From Sneathiella glossodoripedis JCM 23214 (GTDB lineage Bacteria; Pseudomonadota; Alphaproteobacteria; Sneathiellales; Sneathiellaceae): 64,000 bases of DNA. Where the stretch lies: positions 1,488,001 to 1,552,000 of the forward strand of contig NZ_BAMS01000001.1 in the NCBI RefSeq assembly GCF_000616095.1, written 5' to 3'. The notes below the pieces were generated by a model, which had not been told where the DNA came from, ran no database searches, and saw only the letters and a list, made by a program, of their open reading frames with translations. Positions 1 to 8,479 of this stretch are shown in pieces. Each line of letters begins with the position of its first letter. The stretch's first letter is position 1. The position numbers and the translations under genes are program-made.

Positions 1-483
1 TTCGACGCCCATGCAGATCTTCGTGATGGATATGAAGGGGAGCATTACTCCCACGCTGCTGCTATTCGGCGTGTGTTAGATCACGAAGACTTGCCCATTG
101 TCTCTGTCGGAATTCGCAATATCTCGGCAGAGGAAATTCCGTTCCTTGAAGCCAACCGGCACCGGATTACAATTCATTGGGGTAAGGATCGTCAAAGTTG
201 GAATGTGGATGAAATTGTTGCGCCTTTAAAAGGCCGGCCAATTTATTTGACCTTTGACCTTGATGGTTTTGACAGCTCGCTGATGCCGGCAACCGGCACG
301 CCGGAGCCGGGCGGCGTTTTTTGGGATGATGCAATGAATATCATTCGGGCCGCATCAAAACTTGGAACTATCGTTGGGGCGGATATTAACGAACTTGCAC
401 CGATGAGTGGGTTTCACGCTCCCGATTTTCTGGCAGCAAAACTAGCTTATAAAATTCTGAGCTTTTCACTCTGTAAAAGCTGA
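1..483 (+). CDS. speB: Agmatinase/arginase-family ureohydrolase, 3' part (5' end outside window)
   Basis: The reading frame is open from base 1 and begins inside the conserved metal-binding block (D-A-H-A-D followed by R-D-G-Y-E-G and H-Y-S-H-A). The second manganese motif, F-D-L-D-G-F-D, lies at about residue 85 of the visible part, followed by the family signature T-G-T-P-E-P-G-G. Ureohydrolases use a two-manganese centre to hydrolyse a guanidino group and release urea; agmatinase makes putrescine. About 160 residues are visible, roughly half of a normal 310-330 residue protein, so the start lies upstream of the window. Agmatinase versus guanidinobutyrase or another family member cannot be decided from this part. 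The gene converges on the permease that follows after 4 bp. Confidence 0.9.
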   Translation, partial: FDAHADLRDGYEGEHYSHAAAIRRVLDHEDLPIVSVGIRNISAEEIPFLEANRHRITIHWGKDRQSWNVDEIVAPLKGRPIYLTFDLDGFDSSLMPATGTPEPGGVFWDDAMNIIRAASKLGTIVGADINELAPMSGFHAPDFLAAKLAYKILSFSLCKS

Positions 484-487
484 TTTG

Positions 488-1509
488 CTAATTAATCCAG
501 GCGAATATGTATCCTGCACATAGGGATCCAATGAGTGCTAGTGAAATATAAAGCGCAAACGGTTTTAGTTTGAGTACTGGGGCGATGGCAAGTGCGCCCC
601 AGATACTGACAACACCTCCCGAAACAAGAAATGCAAGCGCAGCACCGGAGGACATACCATTTTCAATCAATCCTCGGGTGAACGGAAGAGCTGCGTATCC
701 ATCAATATAGGCGGGCGCCCCGATAAATACTGCCGCTGGTATCGACCACCACTGATCTTCCCCCAGATAATCTGCCACTGCGCCGGGAGAGAGCAGTGAG
801 TTGAGTGCATATTCTGCCGCAAATGCTGGGATCAGGCAGGTCAGGATAAGTCTGGAGGTTGAGATGAACTGCCGAATAAATGCCTGTTGTCTATCCACAT
901 CCCTCCAAATATTTGCTTTAAAGGCTTATCGCTTCCACAACGGGATGCAGCAAGCTGATGTGCCAGCCGATTATCGCGCAATGCGTTCAATGCCCACTCC
1001 CGTTTGGAGAAAAAGGAAGTCACCACACCGCCTAAAATTCCCAGTCCAAATGCAGCGGTCGTTTTGCCAATCGCAAAAACTGGGCCAAGGGTCGCTGCGG
1101 TTGTCATCAACATTGCCGGATCAGTAATAGGTGAGGACAGCCAAAATGCCATTACCGGCGCCAAAGGGACGCCCGCTGTCAAAAGTCCTGCCATCAAGGG
1201 GAGCACTGTGATGCCACACACAGGCGTAATTGCTCCTATCATTGAAGCTGCAATTACAGTCTGAACAGTTCTTCCTTCAAATACTGCGGCGACTTGGGCG
1301 TCTGCGCCGCTTGCGATTATCCAAGCTGCAATCACAATTCCCGGTATGACAAGTGGTGCTATATCAAGCAACCCAATAGCCACAAACTGCAAAGTATTTA
1401 ACGCTTGTTCAGGAAAGGCCAGCACGCCATAAATGACAGCCAATACACCGACTGCCCAAAGGGTAGTTTTGGGTAGCGACCATTTTCGAATTGCAACTGG
1501 TTCCGACAT
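488..1509 (-). CDS. YraQ/DUF318-type permease, split by a -1 frame break
   Basis: An integral membrane protein of the predicted permease family PF03773 (YraQ/ArsP_1-like). The first frame (1509 down to 841) carries hydrophobic helices and the family block around G-A-I-T-P-V-C-G-I-T and S-S-P-I-T-D-P. The second frame (to 488) carries the C-terminal helices with G-A-P-A-Y-I-D-G-Y. Neither is full length; joined through the heptamer at 916-922 they give about 340 residues, normal for the family. The chosen ATG at 1509 has an AAAGGAG ribosome binding site; a TTG at 1533 is less likely. The substrate is unknown. It is divergent from a LysR regulator, its probable controller. The break may be a sequencing error (TTTT read as TTT), a real mutation, or a programmed shift. 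Confidence 0.75.
916..922 (-). other. Slippery heptamer T-TTA-AAG at the permease frame break
   Basis: Read on the minus strand, the seven bases are TTTAAAG. In the upstream frame they are phased T TTA AAG, the X-XXY-YYZ arrangement of -1 frameshift sites. A -1 slip here leads directly into the downstream frame, which has its last upstream stop at 928-926, only 3 bases before the heptamer. Whether slippage occurs is not shown by sequence. Confidence 0.4.
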
Positions 1510-1548
1510 CTCAAGGCTCCTTTTGCCTTGCAAACTACGGCAGACTGT

Positions 1549-1565
1549 TTCATTTATAAAATGAA
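1549..1565. promoter_or_regulatory. Inverted repeat, candidate LysR operator
   Basis: A perfect inverted repeat, TTCATTT-ATA-AAATGAA, sits in the divergent spacer between the permease (start 1509) and the LysR gene (start 1596). Its position about 30-40 bp from both starts suits a shared LysR-type operator. The binding protein is inferred only from position. Confidence 0.5.
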
Positions 1566-1595
1566 TAGTTTGAATTTCAGATATTGGAAAAATTA

Positions 1596-2456
1596 ATGGA
1601 TCGACTGGAAAGCGACTTGCTTCGAACCTTTGTCGAGGTTGCGAAGGCAGGCAGTATTACCGAAGGCGCTGAGCGGATTGGGCGTTCACAGTCCGCGACA
1701 AGTCTGCAAATCAAGCGCCTGGAAGAGATATTGGGCTCACCCGTCTTCTACCGTCATGGCCGAGGGATTGTTTTAAGCGAAACAGGACGCCTTCTGCTGC
1801 CAGTAGCAAATGATGTGACAGATCGCCTGGAGAGAACCGTTCGTGATTTAACCTCCAGAAAAATAGAAGGGAAATTGAGGCTCGGCATACCGGATGATCA
1901 TGGGCGTGCGCGGCTGGTTCGTATCCTTGCTGCGTTTAGCGAGCGGCATCCATTGGTCGAGCTGGAGGTTACTTGCGCTCTTAGTGCGGATTTCCCTGAT
2001 GCACTGAAAAAGGGTCGGCTCGACCTTGCGATCTATGAAGTCAGTGCCCCCTCCGAACATGAAGAGCTTTTGTTTGAAGATCCAACTGAATGGGTAACTT
2101 TGGCTGGCCGGGATTTTGCAAAAATTGAAATTTTGCCGATCGCCTTGTTTGATCATGCCTGCTGGTGGCGAGAGGCCGCTTTGAAATCGCTGGACCAGTC
2201 GGGCAGGCCTTATCGAATTGTATATTCCAGCCAGAGTGTATCAGGTATCACCGCGGCCGTAGAGGCTGGCATTGCAATTGGTTTGCTCGGGTGTTCTTCC
2301 CTTAACCGGGGGCTCGCGCGTCTTGACCGAAATATCGGGCTTGGTCCAACACCGACTTCAAAGCTGGTTATGGCAGAGAATACCTCAGCCCCTCAGGATC
2401 CGCTGATTACACTCAAAAGCGCTATACGGGAGGCATTTTCCGCCATAGACACATGA
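1596..2456 (+). CDS. LysR-family transcriptional regulator
   Basis: A LysR-type regulator of 286 residues from the ATG at 1596; a TTG at 1584 would add four residues. The N-terminal winged helix-turn-helix spans about residues 5-65 (F-V-E-V-A-K-A-G-S-I-T-E-G-A then S-A-T-S-L-Q-I-K-R-L-E). The rest is a periplasmic-binding-protein-like effector domain that normally senses a small molecule. It is transcribed away from the permease and shares with it a spacer holding a perfect 7+7 inverted repeat, so it probably controls that permease and itself. The effector is unknown. Confidence 0.88.
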   Translation: MDRLESDLLRTFVEVAKAGSITEGAERIGRSQSATSLQIKRLEEILGSPVFYRHGRGIVLSETGRLLLPVANDVTDRLERTVRDLTSRKIEGKLRLGIPDDHGRARLVRILAAFSERHPLVELEVTCALSADFPDALKKGRLDLAIYEVSAPSEHEELLFEDPTEWVTLAGRDFAKIEILPIALFDHACWWREAALKSLDQSGRPYRIVYSSQSVSGITAAVEAGIAIGLLGCSSLNRGLARLDRNIGLGPTPTSKLVMAENTSAPQDPLITLKSAIREAFSAIDT

Positions 2457-2518
2457 GTGCGCTCATCGAAGAGTATATTGTGCTCATTACCAATGGTGTG
2501 ATTGCACAGATTTTGCCT

Positions 2519-3583
2519 TTAATAGGGGCCGGGGGTACATTCGCATACTGACATTTTTCCCCAGACGGTTGTCCACCACTCGCCATTCCAACTGGCATTG
2601 TATTTCTTGCAGGTGGGCGGACATTTTTTTGGAGCATCGACTGCGTTGTTCCAGATGGGGCCTGCTTTCGCTACAAATCTATTCTGGATATCAAACACGG
2701 CTATTTCAGCTGTAGGCTCCGATGCTTCAACACCTTTACCCGTTGGATCCGAATATCCGCTAGTCCCGCAATAGTAGGAAGGCAGGTACTTACCATATTC
2801 ACGCGTCCCTACAGCGTTTGATCCAATGACAAACGCAGTGGAAAGGAAGCTTGCCGCCTGTTCAGCAAAGCCTGTCGCGTTAAAACCATTCTTACCGCAT
2901 TCCTCCATCGTACCCGCTGTTACGCCCCACGGGACAATGACAAATTCAGGTTCCAGCTTTTTTAATGCTTTTATTGCCGTTCCGGGATTGTATTCGCTGG
3001 GCACATAGGCGTCAGCACAGACCATTAGCGATGTTTTTCCAAATGGTGTTTGCACGGTTTTGACATCTGATATCGGTCCGGGCATGTAACTGCATTGATC
3101 TTCATTCAGTATTTTCCTGCAATCTTCCGGATTGAATGCATTTTTCAGGACATTGAATTTACGGTGGTGAATAACAATCTCACCCTGCGGGCTAACCAAT
3201 ATCCCTGAGTCATAGGCGTAATACGCATCTGGCAGAGAACCTTCACCTGCTTTGGGCCCCTTTTCAGCGAGGCCAGCAGCTACCCAGATTCCGATAGTTT
3301 TTGCAATGTCCACAAATTGGTCGCTATGTCCTCCCGGAATGGGCTCGGCTTTGGTAAAAATCTCAGGATTAAGCCAACCGAATACCGAACTTTCCGGGAA
3401 TACCACTAACTGGGCGCCTTCTTCTTTCGCTTTCATCGCGAGCATCTTCATTTTTTGAAAATTACCCGCATCAGCAGATTGTAGCTGTATCGCAGCAACT
3501 TTGACTGATATAGGCAAGGTTTTAGAATGGAGTGTGCCAGTTGAAAGGAAAATGATTGCAAGAAAGGATAGAAAAATTTTCAT
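2519..3583 (-). CDS. Secreted carbon-nitrogen hydrolase (nitrilase superfamily, biotinidase/vanin-like)
   Basis: A 354-residue protein with an N-terminal signal peptide (hydrophobic core at about residues 3-17) and a nitrilase fold. The catalytic triad is visible: Glu64 in F-P-E-S, Lys142 in H-H-R-K-F, and Cys189 in M-V-C-A-D. Nitrilases of this fold cleave amides or related C-N bonds; a secreted form with this layout recalls vanin/biotinidase, which act on pantetheine or biocytin. The actual substrate cannot be told. The tail is unusual: the last 40 residues carry four cysteines in C-P-P-T-C and C-E-C. The start at 3583 has an AAAGGAG ribosome binding site 6 bases upstream. It converges on the LysR gene and appears monocistronic. 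Confidence 0.8.
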   Translation of the reverse strand: MKIFLSFLAIIFLSTGTLHSKTLPISVKVAAIQLQSADAGNFQKMKMLAMKAKEEGAQLVVFPESSVFGWLNPEIFTKAEPIPGGHSDQFVDIAKTIGIWVAAGLAEKGPKAGEGSLPDAYYAYDSGILVSPQGEIVIHHRKFNVLKNAFNPEDCRKILNEDQCSYMPGPISDVKTVQTPFGKTSLMVCADAYVPSEYNPGTAIKALKKLEPEFVIVPWGVTAGTMEECGKNGFNATGFAEQAASFLSTAFVIGSNAVGTREYGKYLPSYYCGTSGYSDPTGKGVEASEPTAEIAVFDIQNRFVAKAGPIWNNAVDAPKKCPPTCKKYNASWNGEWWTTVWGKMSVCECTPGPY

Positions 3584-3880
3584 GTTACTCTCCTTTATCT
3601 GAGTTGATATCTGACTGAGGGAAAGCAACAGAAGCGTTAATCGTCATGGACGCAGAAACAGACCTGCAAGATTGGATAGCAATCTGATTGAAACCTATGT
3701 GGGTAATTTAATAATATCAATTCAATTATGGTACCGGTATACAACAACGCGTAGAATTTTAAAATACAAATATCTAATATTTGTGCGGGTGGGGCCTGTT
3801 CGCCGCAATTTCACCCCAATATTGCCCTTCATTCGGTATAGAACAGCCGTAATTGAATTCGATACTGCAATCCTCAACAG
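3584..3880. other. AT-rich divergent spacer without a gene
   Basis: About 300 bp between the nitrilase-like gene and the sortase-target gene, which are transcribed apart. It is AT-rich and must hold both promoters, but no clear -35/-10 pair, operator or RNA gene was found. A 72-codon open frame starting at 3672 lacks a ribosome binding site and recognisable protein features. Confidence 0.5.
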
Positions 3881-5971
3881 ATGGGGATGATGCAGATGAA
3901 AACTTCGATTGAAGCAGGGGAACGACGAGCGGTGTCCGGGTGGCTGATAGCGGCAGATAATCCGATAGTCAAAGGCTGGAACAAATTTTTACAATTACTT
4001 CTCTGTCTGAACCTTTTGGGAATTACGGCACTTTGGGCATGTAGTGCCTTCGCAGATTCCCGATCAGGAAGCGAGCTTGTCTTTCGCACTGTGGCGAGTG
4101 AGACGATGAGCGAACAGGTTATCCCGTCGATGGCACTAGCGACAAAAATATCATCTGTAGTCACAGGTCACATCATCCGTACAACGGTAACACAGGAATT
4201 TCAGAACCCTACCCGTCATTGGGTGGAAGGGGTTTATTATTTTCCTCTTCCTGATGACGCGGCCGTTGATTCAATGACCCTCAAGATCGGAGAAAGGGTT
4301 ATCAAATCAGAAATTCAGGAGAAAGAAGAAGCCCGTAAAACCTTCGCCAAAGCTGCGGCATCGGGAAAAGTAGCGGCCTTATTGGATCAATATCGGCCCA
4401 ATACGTTTTCTACCAAGGTTGCCAATGTTGAACCGGGCGGATCTGTAACTGTTGAAATTTCCTTTCAATCTCTAGCGAAACAGGACGGACCGCTGTTTCG
4501 GTATGTTATGCCGCAAACTATCACGCCCCGCTATAATCCCGGTCGCGGTGACGATCGATCGATACCGGAAACAGTCAACGGTGATTTCACTCCGCAAAAT
4601 GAATTTTCAATTATCGTAAAAAATGGTGCTCAATTGGCTGATCTCTCAAGCAGCAGTCATATGGTGATCCATAAAAAAATGCCTAACGGAGACATTCGTC
4701 TTTTCCTTGAGGGCGGTACTATACCGACCAGTAAGGATTTTGTTCTTGAGTGGCGTTACGCTGAAGAAGCGACAACGAAGGCAATTCTTTTCAAAGAAGA
4801 AGCGGATGGTGCACATTATTTGCTGGGAATTATCCCGCCGCCATCTCCCGCGCAGGATCAATCTGTAAAGCGAAGAGATATCACATTTATACTGGATGTG
4901 TCTGGGTCCATGCAGGGTGATGGGCTCGAACAGGGGAGGGAGGCACTTCTGCAGGCATTAGATCTGCTGAAGCCTGTAGATCGTTTTCAGATTGTAATTT
5001 TTAACGACAATTATCAGACATTCTTTCAAAACTCTGTTCCAGCTTCTTCTGTGAATTTAGGAATAGCCCGTGAGCGTATAGCAGGATTGACAGCGGAACG
5101 AGGAACGGAAATGTATCCTGCTCTGCAGGCAGCGCTAAGCCAGCCGTGGGATAGGAATTTTGATCGCCAGATTGTTTTTTTAACAGATGGTGCCGTCACT
5201 AACGAAGAAGAGTTGTTCGCGTTGGTCAACGAACAATTGGGGGATGCACGTCTGTTCACTGTGGGATTGGGGGCAGCGCCAAATAGTTGGTTCATGCGAA
5301 AATCTGCCGAGTTTGGCCGGGGGTTAAATGTTCAGATTGTTGATATTGCACAGGCGGCATCTATTTTGACTGATTTGTTCGAAGATATTTCGAGCCCTAG
5401 CCTTCGTAATATTCAACTGGAGTTGGGGCAGGGAGCCGATAGTTATCCGAAAATTTCCCCTGATCTATATGGTGATCGGCCCACTATTTTTTTGAGCCGC
5501 ATTCCACACGAAAATTTGAAACCGTCTCAAAAATTTCAGCTACTCGCGGAAACTGCCAATAAAGACAAATTGTCAATTGATATGAATTCGGTTCCCTTGC
5601 AGGAACAAGCTGGTATCGCAAAGCTTTGGGCCAGGTACAAAGTTGAAGGATTGATCGATGCAAAAGCTCGCGGGATGGATGCTGACATTGTGCGCGAAGG
5701 AATTCTAGACGTAGCCTTACGGCACCAGATCATGAGCCCTTATACAAGTTTTGTCGCTGTCGATAAAACGCCTAGACGTGTTCAGGACGATTTCCTGAAA
5801 AAAGCAGGTTTGGATGCTTCGGCACCTGCGGATCTGGTTGCGAGTGCAACCCATGTTCAAACCTTAGCAACTGCAACGCCGATGAAAAAATATGCTGTTT
5901 TTGGGATTATCGCCATCATATCGGCAATATTACTGCATATCTTCCTGATGAAAGGAGGTGTTCGCAGATGA
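3881..5971 (+). CDS. Marine proteobacterial sortase target protein (VIT + vWA domains)
   Basis: A 696-residue surface-type protein. Visible in order: a membrane/signal segment at about residues 36-58, a VIT (inter-alpha-trypsin inhibitor) domain at about 80-200, a von Willebrand A domain at about 330-490 with the MIDAS motif D339-x-S341-x-S343, and a C-terminal sorting region. That region has L-A-T-A-T-P at 662-667, a hydrophobic helix, and a basic R-R end. This matches the family TIGR03788, encoded next to a class GN sortase in Gram-negative marine bacteria. The sortase gene overlaps it by 4 bp, so the two are translationally coupled. The sorting motif lacks the usual L-P-x-T-G form. Start choice is uncertain: four ATG codons lie in frame between 3881 and 3896. 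The ligand and cell location of the anchored protein are unknown. Confidence 0.9.
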   Translation: MGMMQMKTSIEAGERRAVSGWLIAADNPIVKGWNKFLQLLLCLNLLGITALWACSAFADSRSGSELVFRTVASETMSEQVIPSMALATKISSVVTGHIIRTTVTQEFQNPTRHWVEGVYYFPLPDDAAVDSMTLKIGERVIKSEIQEKEEARKTFAKAAASGKVAALLDQYRPNTFSTKVANVEPGGSVTVEISFQSLAKQDGPLFRYVMPQTITPRYNPGRGDDRSIPETVNGDFTPQNEFSIIVKNGAQLADLSSSSHMVIHKKMPNGDIRLFLEGGTIPTSKDFVLEWRYAEEATTKAILFKEEADGAHYLLGIIPPPSPAQDQSVKRRDITFILDVSGSMQGDGLEQGREALLQALDLLKPVDRFQIVIFNDNYQTFFQNSVPASSVNLGIARERIAGLTAERGTEMYPALQAALSQPWDRNFDRQIVFLTDGAVTNEEELFALVNEQLGDARLFTVGLGAAPNSWFMRKSAEFGRGLNVQIVDIAQAASILTDLFEDISSPSLRNIQLELGQGADSYPKISPDLYGDRPTIFLSRIPHENLKPSQKFQLLAETANKDKLSIDMNSVPLQEQAGIAKLWARYKVEGLIDAKARGMDADIVREGILDVALRHQIMSPYTSFVAVDKTPRRVQDDFLKKAGLDASAPADLVASATHVQTLATATPMKKYAVFGIIAIISAILLHIFLMKGGVRR

Positions 5972-6525
5972 TCCGTGTCCTTCTTGTCGCTGGAATGGTG
6001 GTTTTGGCGGCTCTTGGTGTTTGGCAATTGGGTAAGGCGGGATTACTCGCAGCAAAGGCATGGGCTGCCCCGGTTCTTATCGAAAAGGCCTTTAACCGAT
6101 TTGATCAAAATGGAGAACCCGCGCTTCCCTGGCCGTGGGCTGATAGCTACCCGGTAGCTACATTGGAATTTCCAAAGCAGAGGATAAAGCGCTTCATTCT
6201 GTCAGAGAGAAATATGCGCAATCTGGCATTTGCGCCTTCTTTGCAGGAAATAGCCGGCCATAATGTGATCTTTGCTCATCGTGATACTCATTTTGCTTTT
6301 TTACGCGATATCGAACTCGATGATGTAATGAGTTTTCGTAAAGCAGGTGATGCAAGCCAATTATGGCAGGTCAACAGGGTTCAGATTGTTAGAAAAGACG
6401 AATTATATATTCCCGATAACCTGCAAGATGAGCTTATTCTGCTCGTAACCTGCTATCCTTTTGAAGGTTTTGACGCAGGTGGGGACTTGCGGTATGTGGC
6501 GTGGCTGTCCAAATCCGCAACTTAG
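5968..6525 (+). CDS. Class GN (Gram-negative) sortase
   Basis: A 185-residue transpeptidase of the proteobacterial class GN sortases (TIGR03784). An N-terminal membrane helix covers about residues 5-22, followed by the class signature W-P-W-A-D near residue 55. Catalytic residues are visible as His104 (F-A-H-R-D-T-H), Cys162 (V-T-C-Y-P-F) and Arg175 (D-L-R-Y-V). Sortases cut a C-terminal sorting signal and transfer the protein to an acceptor; in Gram-negative cells the acceptor is not established. It overlaps the end of the VIT/vWA protein by 4 bp and, as in other genomes with this pair, that neighbour is presumably its only substrate. Confidence 0.9.
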   Translation: MIRVLLVAGMVVLAALGVWQLGKAGLLAAKAWAAPVLIEKAFNRFDQNGEPALPWPWADSYPVATLEFPKQRIKRFILSERNMRNLAFAPSLQEIAGHNVIFAHRDTHFAFLRDIELDDVMSFRKAGDASQLWQVNRVQIVRKDELYIPDNLQDELILLVTCYPFEGFDAGGDLRYVAWLSKSAT

Positions 6526-6552
6526 TTCAAACCTGCTTTCAGTATTTTTGGT

Positions 6553-6581
6553 TGGCTTATTCAATCATAGTGAATAAACCA
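6553..6581. terminator. Hairpin after the sortase gene, possible terminator
   Basis: An 11-bp stem with one mismatch (TTATTCA paired with TGAATAA, extended by TGG/CCA) and a 7-base loop lies 28 bp after the sortase stop. There is no clean T-tract after it, so termination is only plausible. Confidence 0.35.
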
Positions 6582-6718
6582 CTCCTGAACTCTTTGTTAA
6601 GTCTTTAAATTTAAACAATAGGGTGATGCCGAAGCGACATTTGTCACGGTTTTGACACTGTTGGCGTTTAGGCATGGTTAGGCCATTGGGGGCTTGGGGT
6701 CAGGATTAGGGAAAAGTC

Positions 6719-7522
6719 GTGTCATTCTTACACATACTGGTATTGGCAGCGGTTCAGGGGATTACAGAATTTCTTCCTATTTCCTCCAGTGGTCATCTGT
6801 TACTCGTCCCTTTACTCACTGACTGGCAGGATCAAGGAATTGAACTTGATATTGCAACGCATGTGGGATCCTTGCTTGCTGTTATTCTCTATTTTCGTGC
6901 TGATATCTTTCGAATGGGAAAAGCTTTGGCAGGTGTTGGTTCAGCTGATGATGTCATAGGGGGGCGTCAGCTGTTTTTTCACACTGTTGTCGGCTCAATA
7001 CCAGTTGTAATTGCCGGCGCAATCTTGCTGTTTATTGTGAAAATTGACTTACGATCACTGCTATTGATTGCAATGACAACACTCTTTTTCGGCCTGGCAC
7101 TCGGTGTCGCTGATTATTTTTTCAAGGGCAGGCGAAGTCTGCGTGAGATGAATAGCTGGGACGCTCTTTTTATCGGAATTTTTCAGATATTTGCGCTTTT
7201 TCCCGGAACAAGCCGTTCGGGTGTCACCATGACGGCTGCGCTCATTCGCGGGCTGGACCGAACAACTGCCGCTCATTTTTCCATGCTGCTCTCTATTCCT
7301 GTAATATTTGCCGCTGGCATCGCCGCCACGTACAAGAGTCTCATAGGGGGCGATTTTTCTTTTGGACTGGCGGCGCTATTGGCAGCCGTTGTATCCTTTG
7401 TAATTGCTTATCTCGTGATCAGGACACTCATGGTGTGGATCAATAAAATTGGCTTTATGCCGTTTGTAATTTACCGGATTATTCTGGGTGGGGCACTGCT
7501 TGCAATTTACGCTACAGCTTAA
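6719..7522 (+). CDS. uppP: Undecaprenyl-diphosphatase
   Basis: A 267-residue polytopic membrane enzyme of the BacA/UppP family. It removes a phosphate from undecaprenyl diphosphate on the outer face of the inner membrane, recycling the lipid carrier for peptidoglycan and other glycans. Both family signatures are present: E-F-L-P-I-S-S-S-G-H near residue 17 and P-G-T-S-R-S-G near residue 162. The start is a GTG at 6719. It stands alone about 190 bp after the sortase and upstream of a DUF3108 protein, within a run of envelope genes. Confidence 0.95.
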   Translation: MSFLHILVLAAVQGITEFLPISSSGHLLLVPLLTDWQDQGIELDIATHVGSLLAVILYFRADIFRMGKALAGVGSADDVIGGRQLFFHTVVGSIPVVIAGAILLFIVKIDLRSLLLIAMTTLFFGLALGVADYFFKGRRSLREMNSWDALFIGIFQIFALFPGTSRSGVTMTAALIRGLDRTTAAHFSMLLSIPVIFAAGIAATYKSLIGGDFSFGLAALLAAVVSFVIAYLVIRTLMVWINKIGFMPFVIYRIILGGALLAIYATA

Positions 7523-7610
7523 GTTTAGATAATTTATTTTACCAGTATCCCTTGTAAATACATTCGGGCATTCTTATGTATTGTCGAGCCTGCTTGCAAG
7601 GGGATTGAAA

Positions 7611-8450
7611 TTGTCAGCATTAAAACGGCTTTCCAAAACTATTGTTACAGTAACGCTCGCGTGCTCTGCATCGGTGACGTTGATGGTGCACGCCATCGCA
7701 GCGCAACCCTTGAAGTTACGTCACACGGTATATCTGGGTGGCTTGTATCTGGGCAGCGTGACAACTGATATTGAGCAGTCTGACAACAATTATCTCATTC
7801 GCACTGATGTTGTGTCGAGTGAGGGGATGAGCTGGCTGTTCAAATGGACTGCCAAAGGGGTTTCGCAAGGGGCTTTTGATCAAGATAAACTGACACCTGT
7901 CTTGCATTCTCATCTCAGTCAATGGAAAGACAAGAAGCGGGGGGCGGATTTATCTTTTAACGAAACCGGTGATGTTTCGGCATCGCTTGTTGGAAAGAAA
8001 TACACTGACCTGAAAAAATATACGCCAGTCGATCCCGCATCCCTAAAGGGCAGTATGGATCCACTGTCAATGATACTTGCTGCATTGTCACGATATGAAG
8101 AAACGGGAAGTTGTAGTGGGTTTTATCCGGTTTATGATGGTCGGCGGCGCTATGACGTGTTGCTAAGTGATGGTGGTGTCCGTCAGTTTAATTCCTCCTC
8201 CTATTCTGTTTTTGCAGGAGAGGCTTACGGATGTCGGTTTGATGTTGTTGAAAAAGGCGGGTTCCGAAGGGAGAAATCTTATGAAATTGAAGATCCCTCT
8301 GATCTTGTCGTGTGGGTAGCGGCACCTGCAGCGAACGCCCGCCCTGTTCCTGTGCGTATGGAAGTGAAAACGTCGTTTGGTATGTTGGAGCTGCACTTGG
8401 ATAAGTATGATTTTGGTGACTTGCAGCTCGCCAGTAAGAATTCCAGATAA
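7611..8450 (+). CDS. DUF3108 domain-containing exported protein
   Basis: About 279 residues from a TTG at 7611, chosen because AAGGGG lies 7 bases upstream; a TTG at 7581 would extend it by ten residues. An N-terminal signal peptide ends near an A-I-A-A site at about residue 31. The remainder fits DUF3108, a beta-rich periplasmic domain of unknown role common in proteobacteria, with the recognisable block beginning L-G-G-L-Y-L-G-S. Two cysteines (S-C-S-G-F and Y-G-C-R-F) could form a disulfide in the periplasm. It follows uppP and precedes an M15-like peptidase, so an envelope role is likely, but no function is assigned. Confidence 0.75.
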   Translation: MSALKRLSKTIVTVTLACSASVTLMVHAIAAQPLKLRHTVYLGGLYLGSVTTDIEQSDNNYLIRTDVVSSEGMSWLFKWTAKGVSQGAFDQDKLTPVLHSHLSQWKDKKRGADLSFNETGDVSASLVGKKYTDLKKYTPVDPASLKGSMDPLSMILAALSRYEETGSCSGFYPVYDGRRRYDVLLSDGGVRQFNSSSYSVFAGEAYGCRFDVVEKGGFRREKSYEIEDPSDLVVWVAAPAANARPVPVRMEVKTSFGMLELHLDKYDFGDLQLASKNSR

Positions 8451-8479
8451 TCCTGTTTTCTAAAATATGGAGGGGCGCC

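Noticed and set aside
3672-3890. 72-codon frame in the spacer before the sortase target
   Set aside because: No ribosome binding site, AT-rich, overlaps the real start of the next gene.
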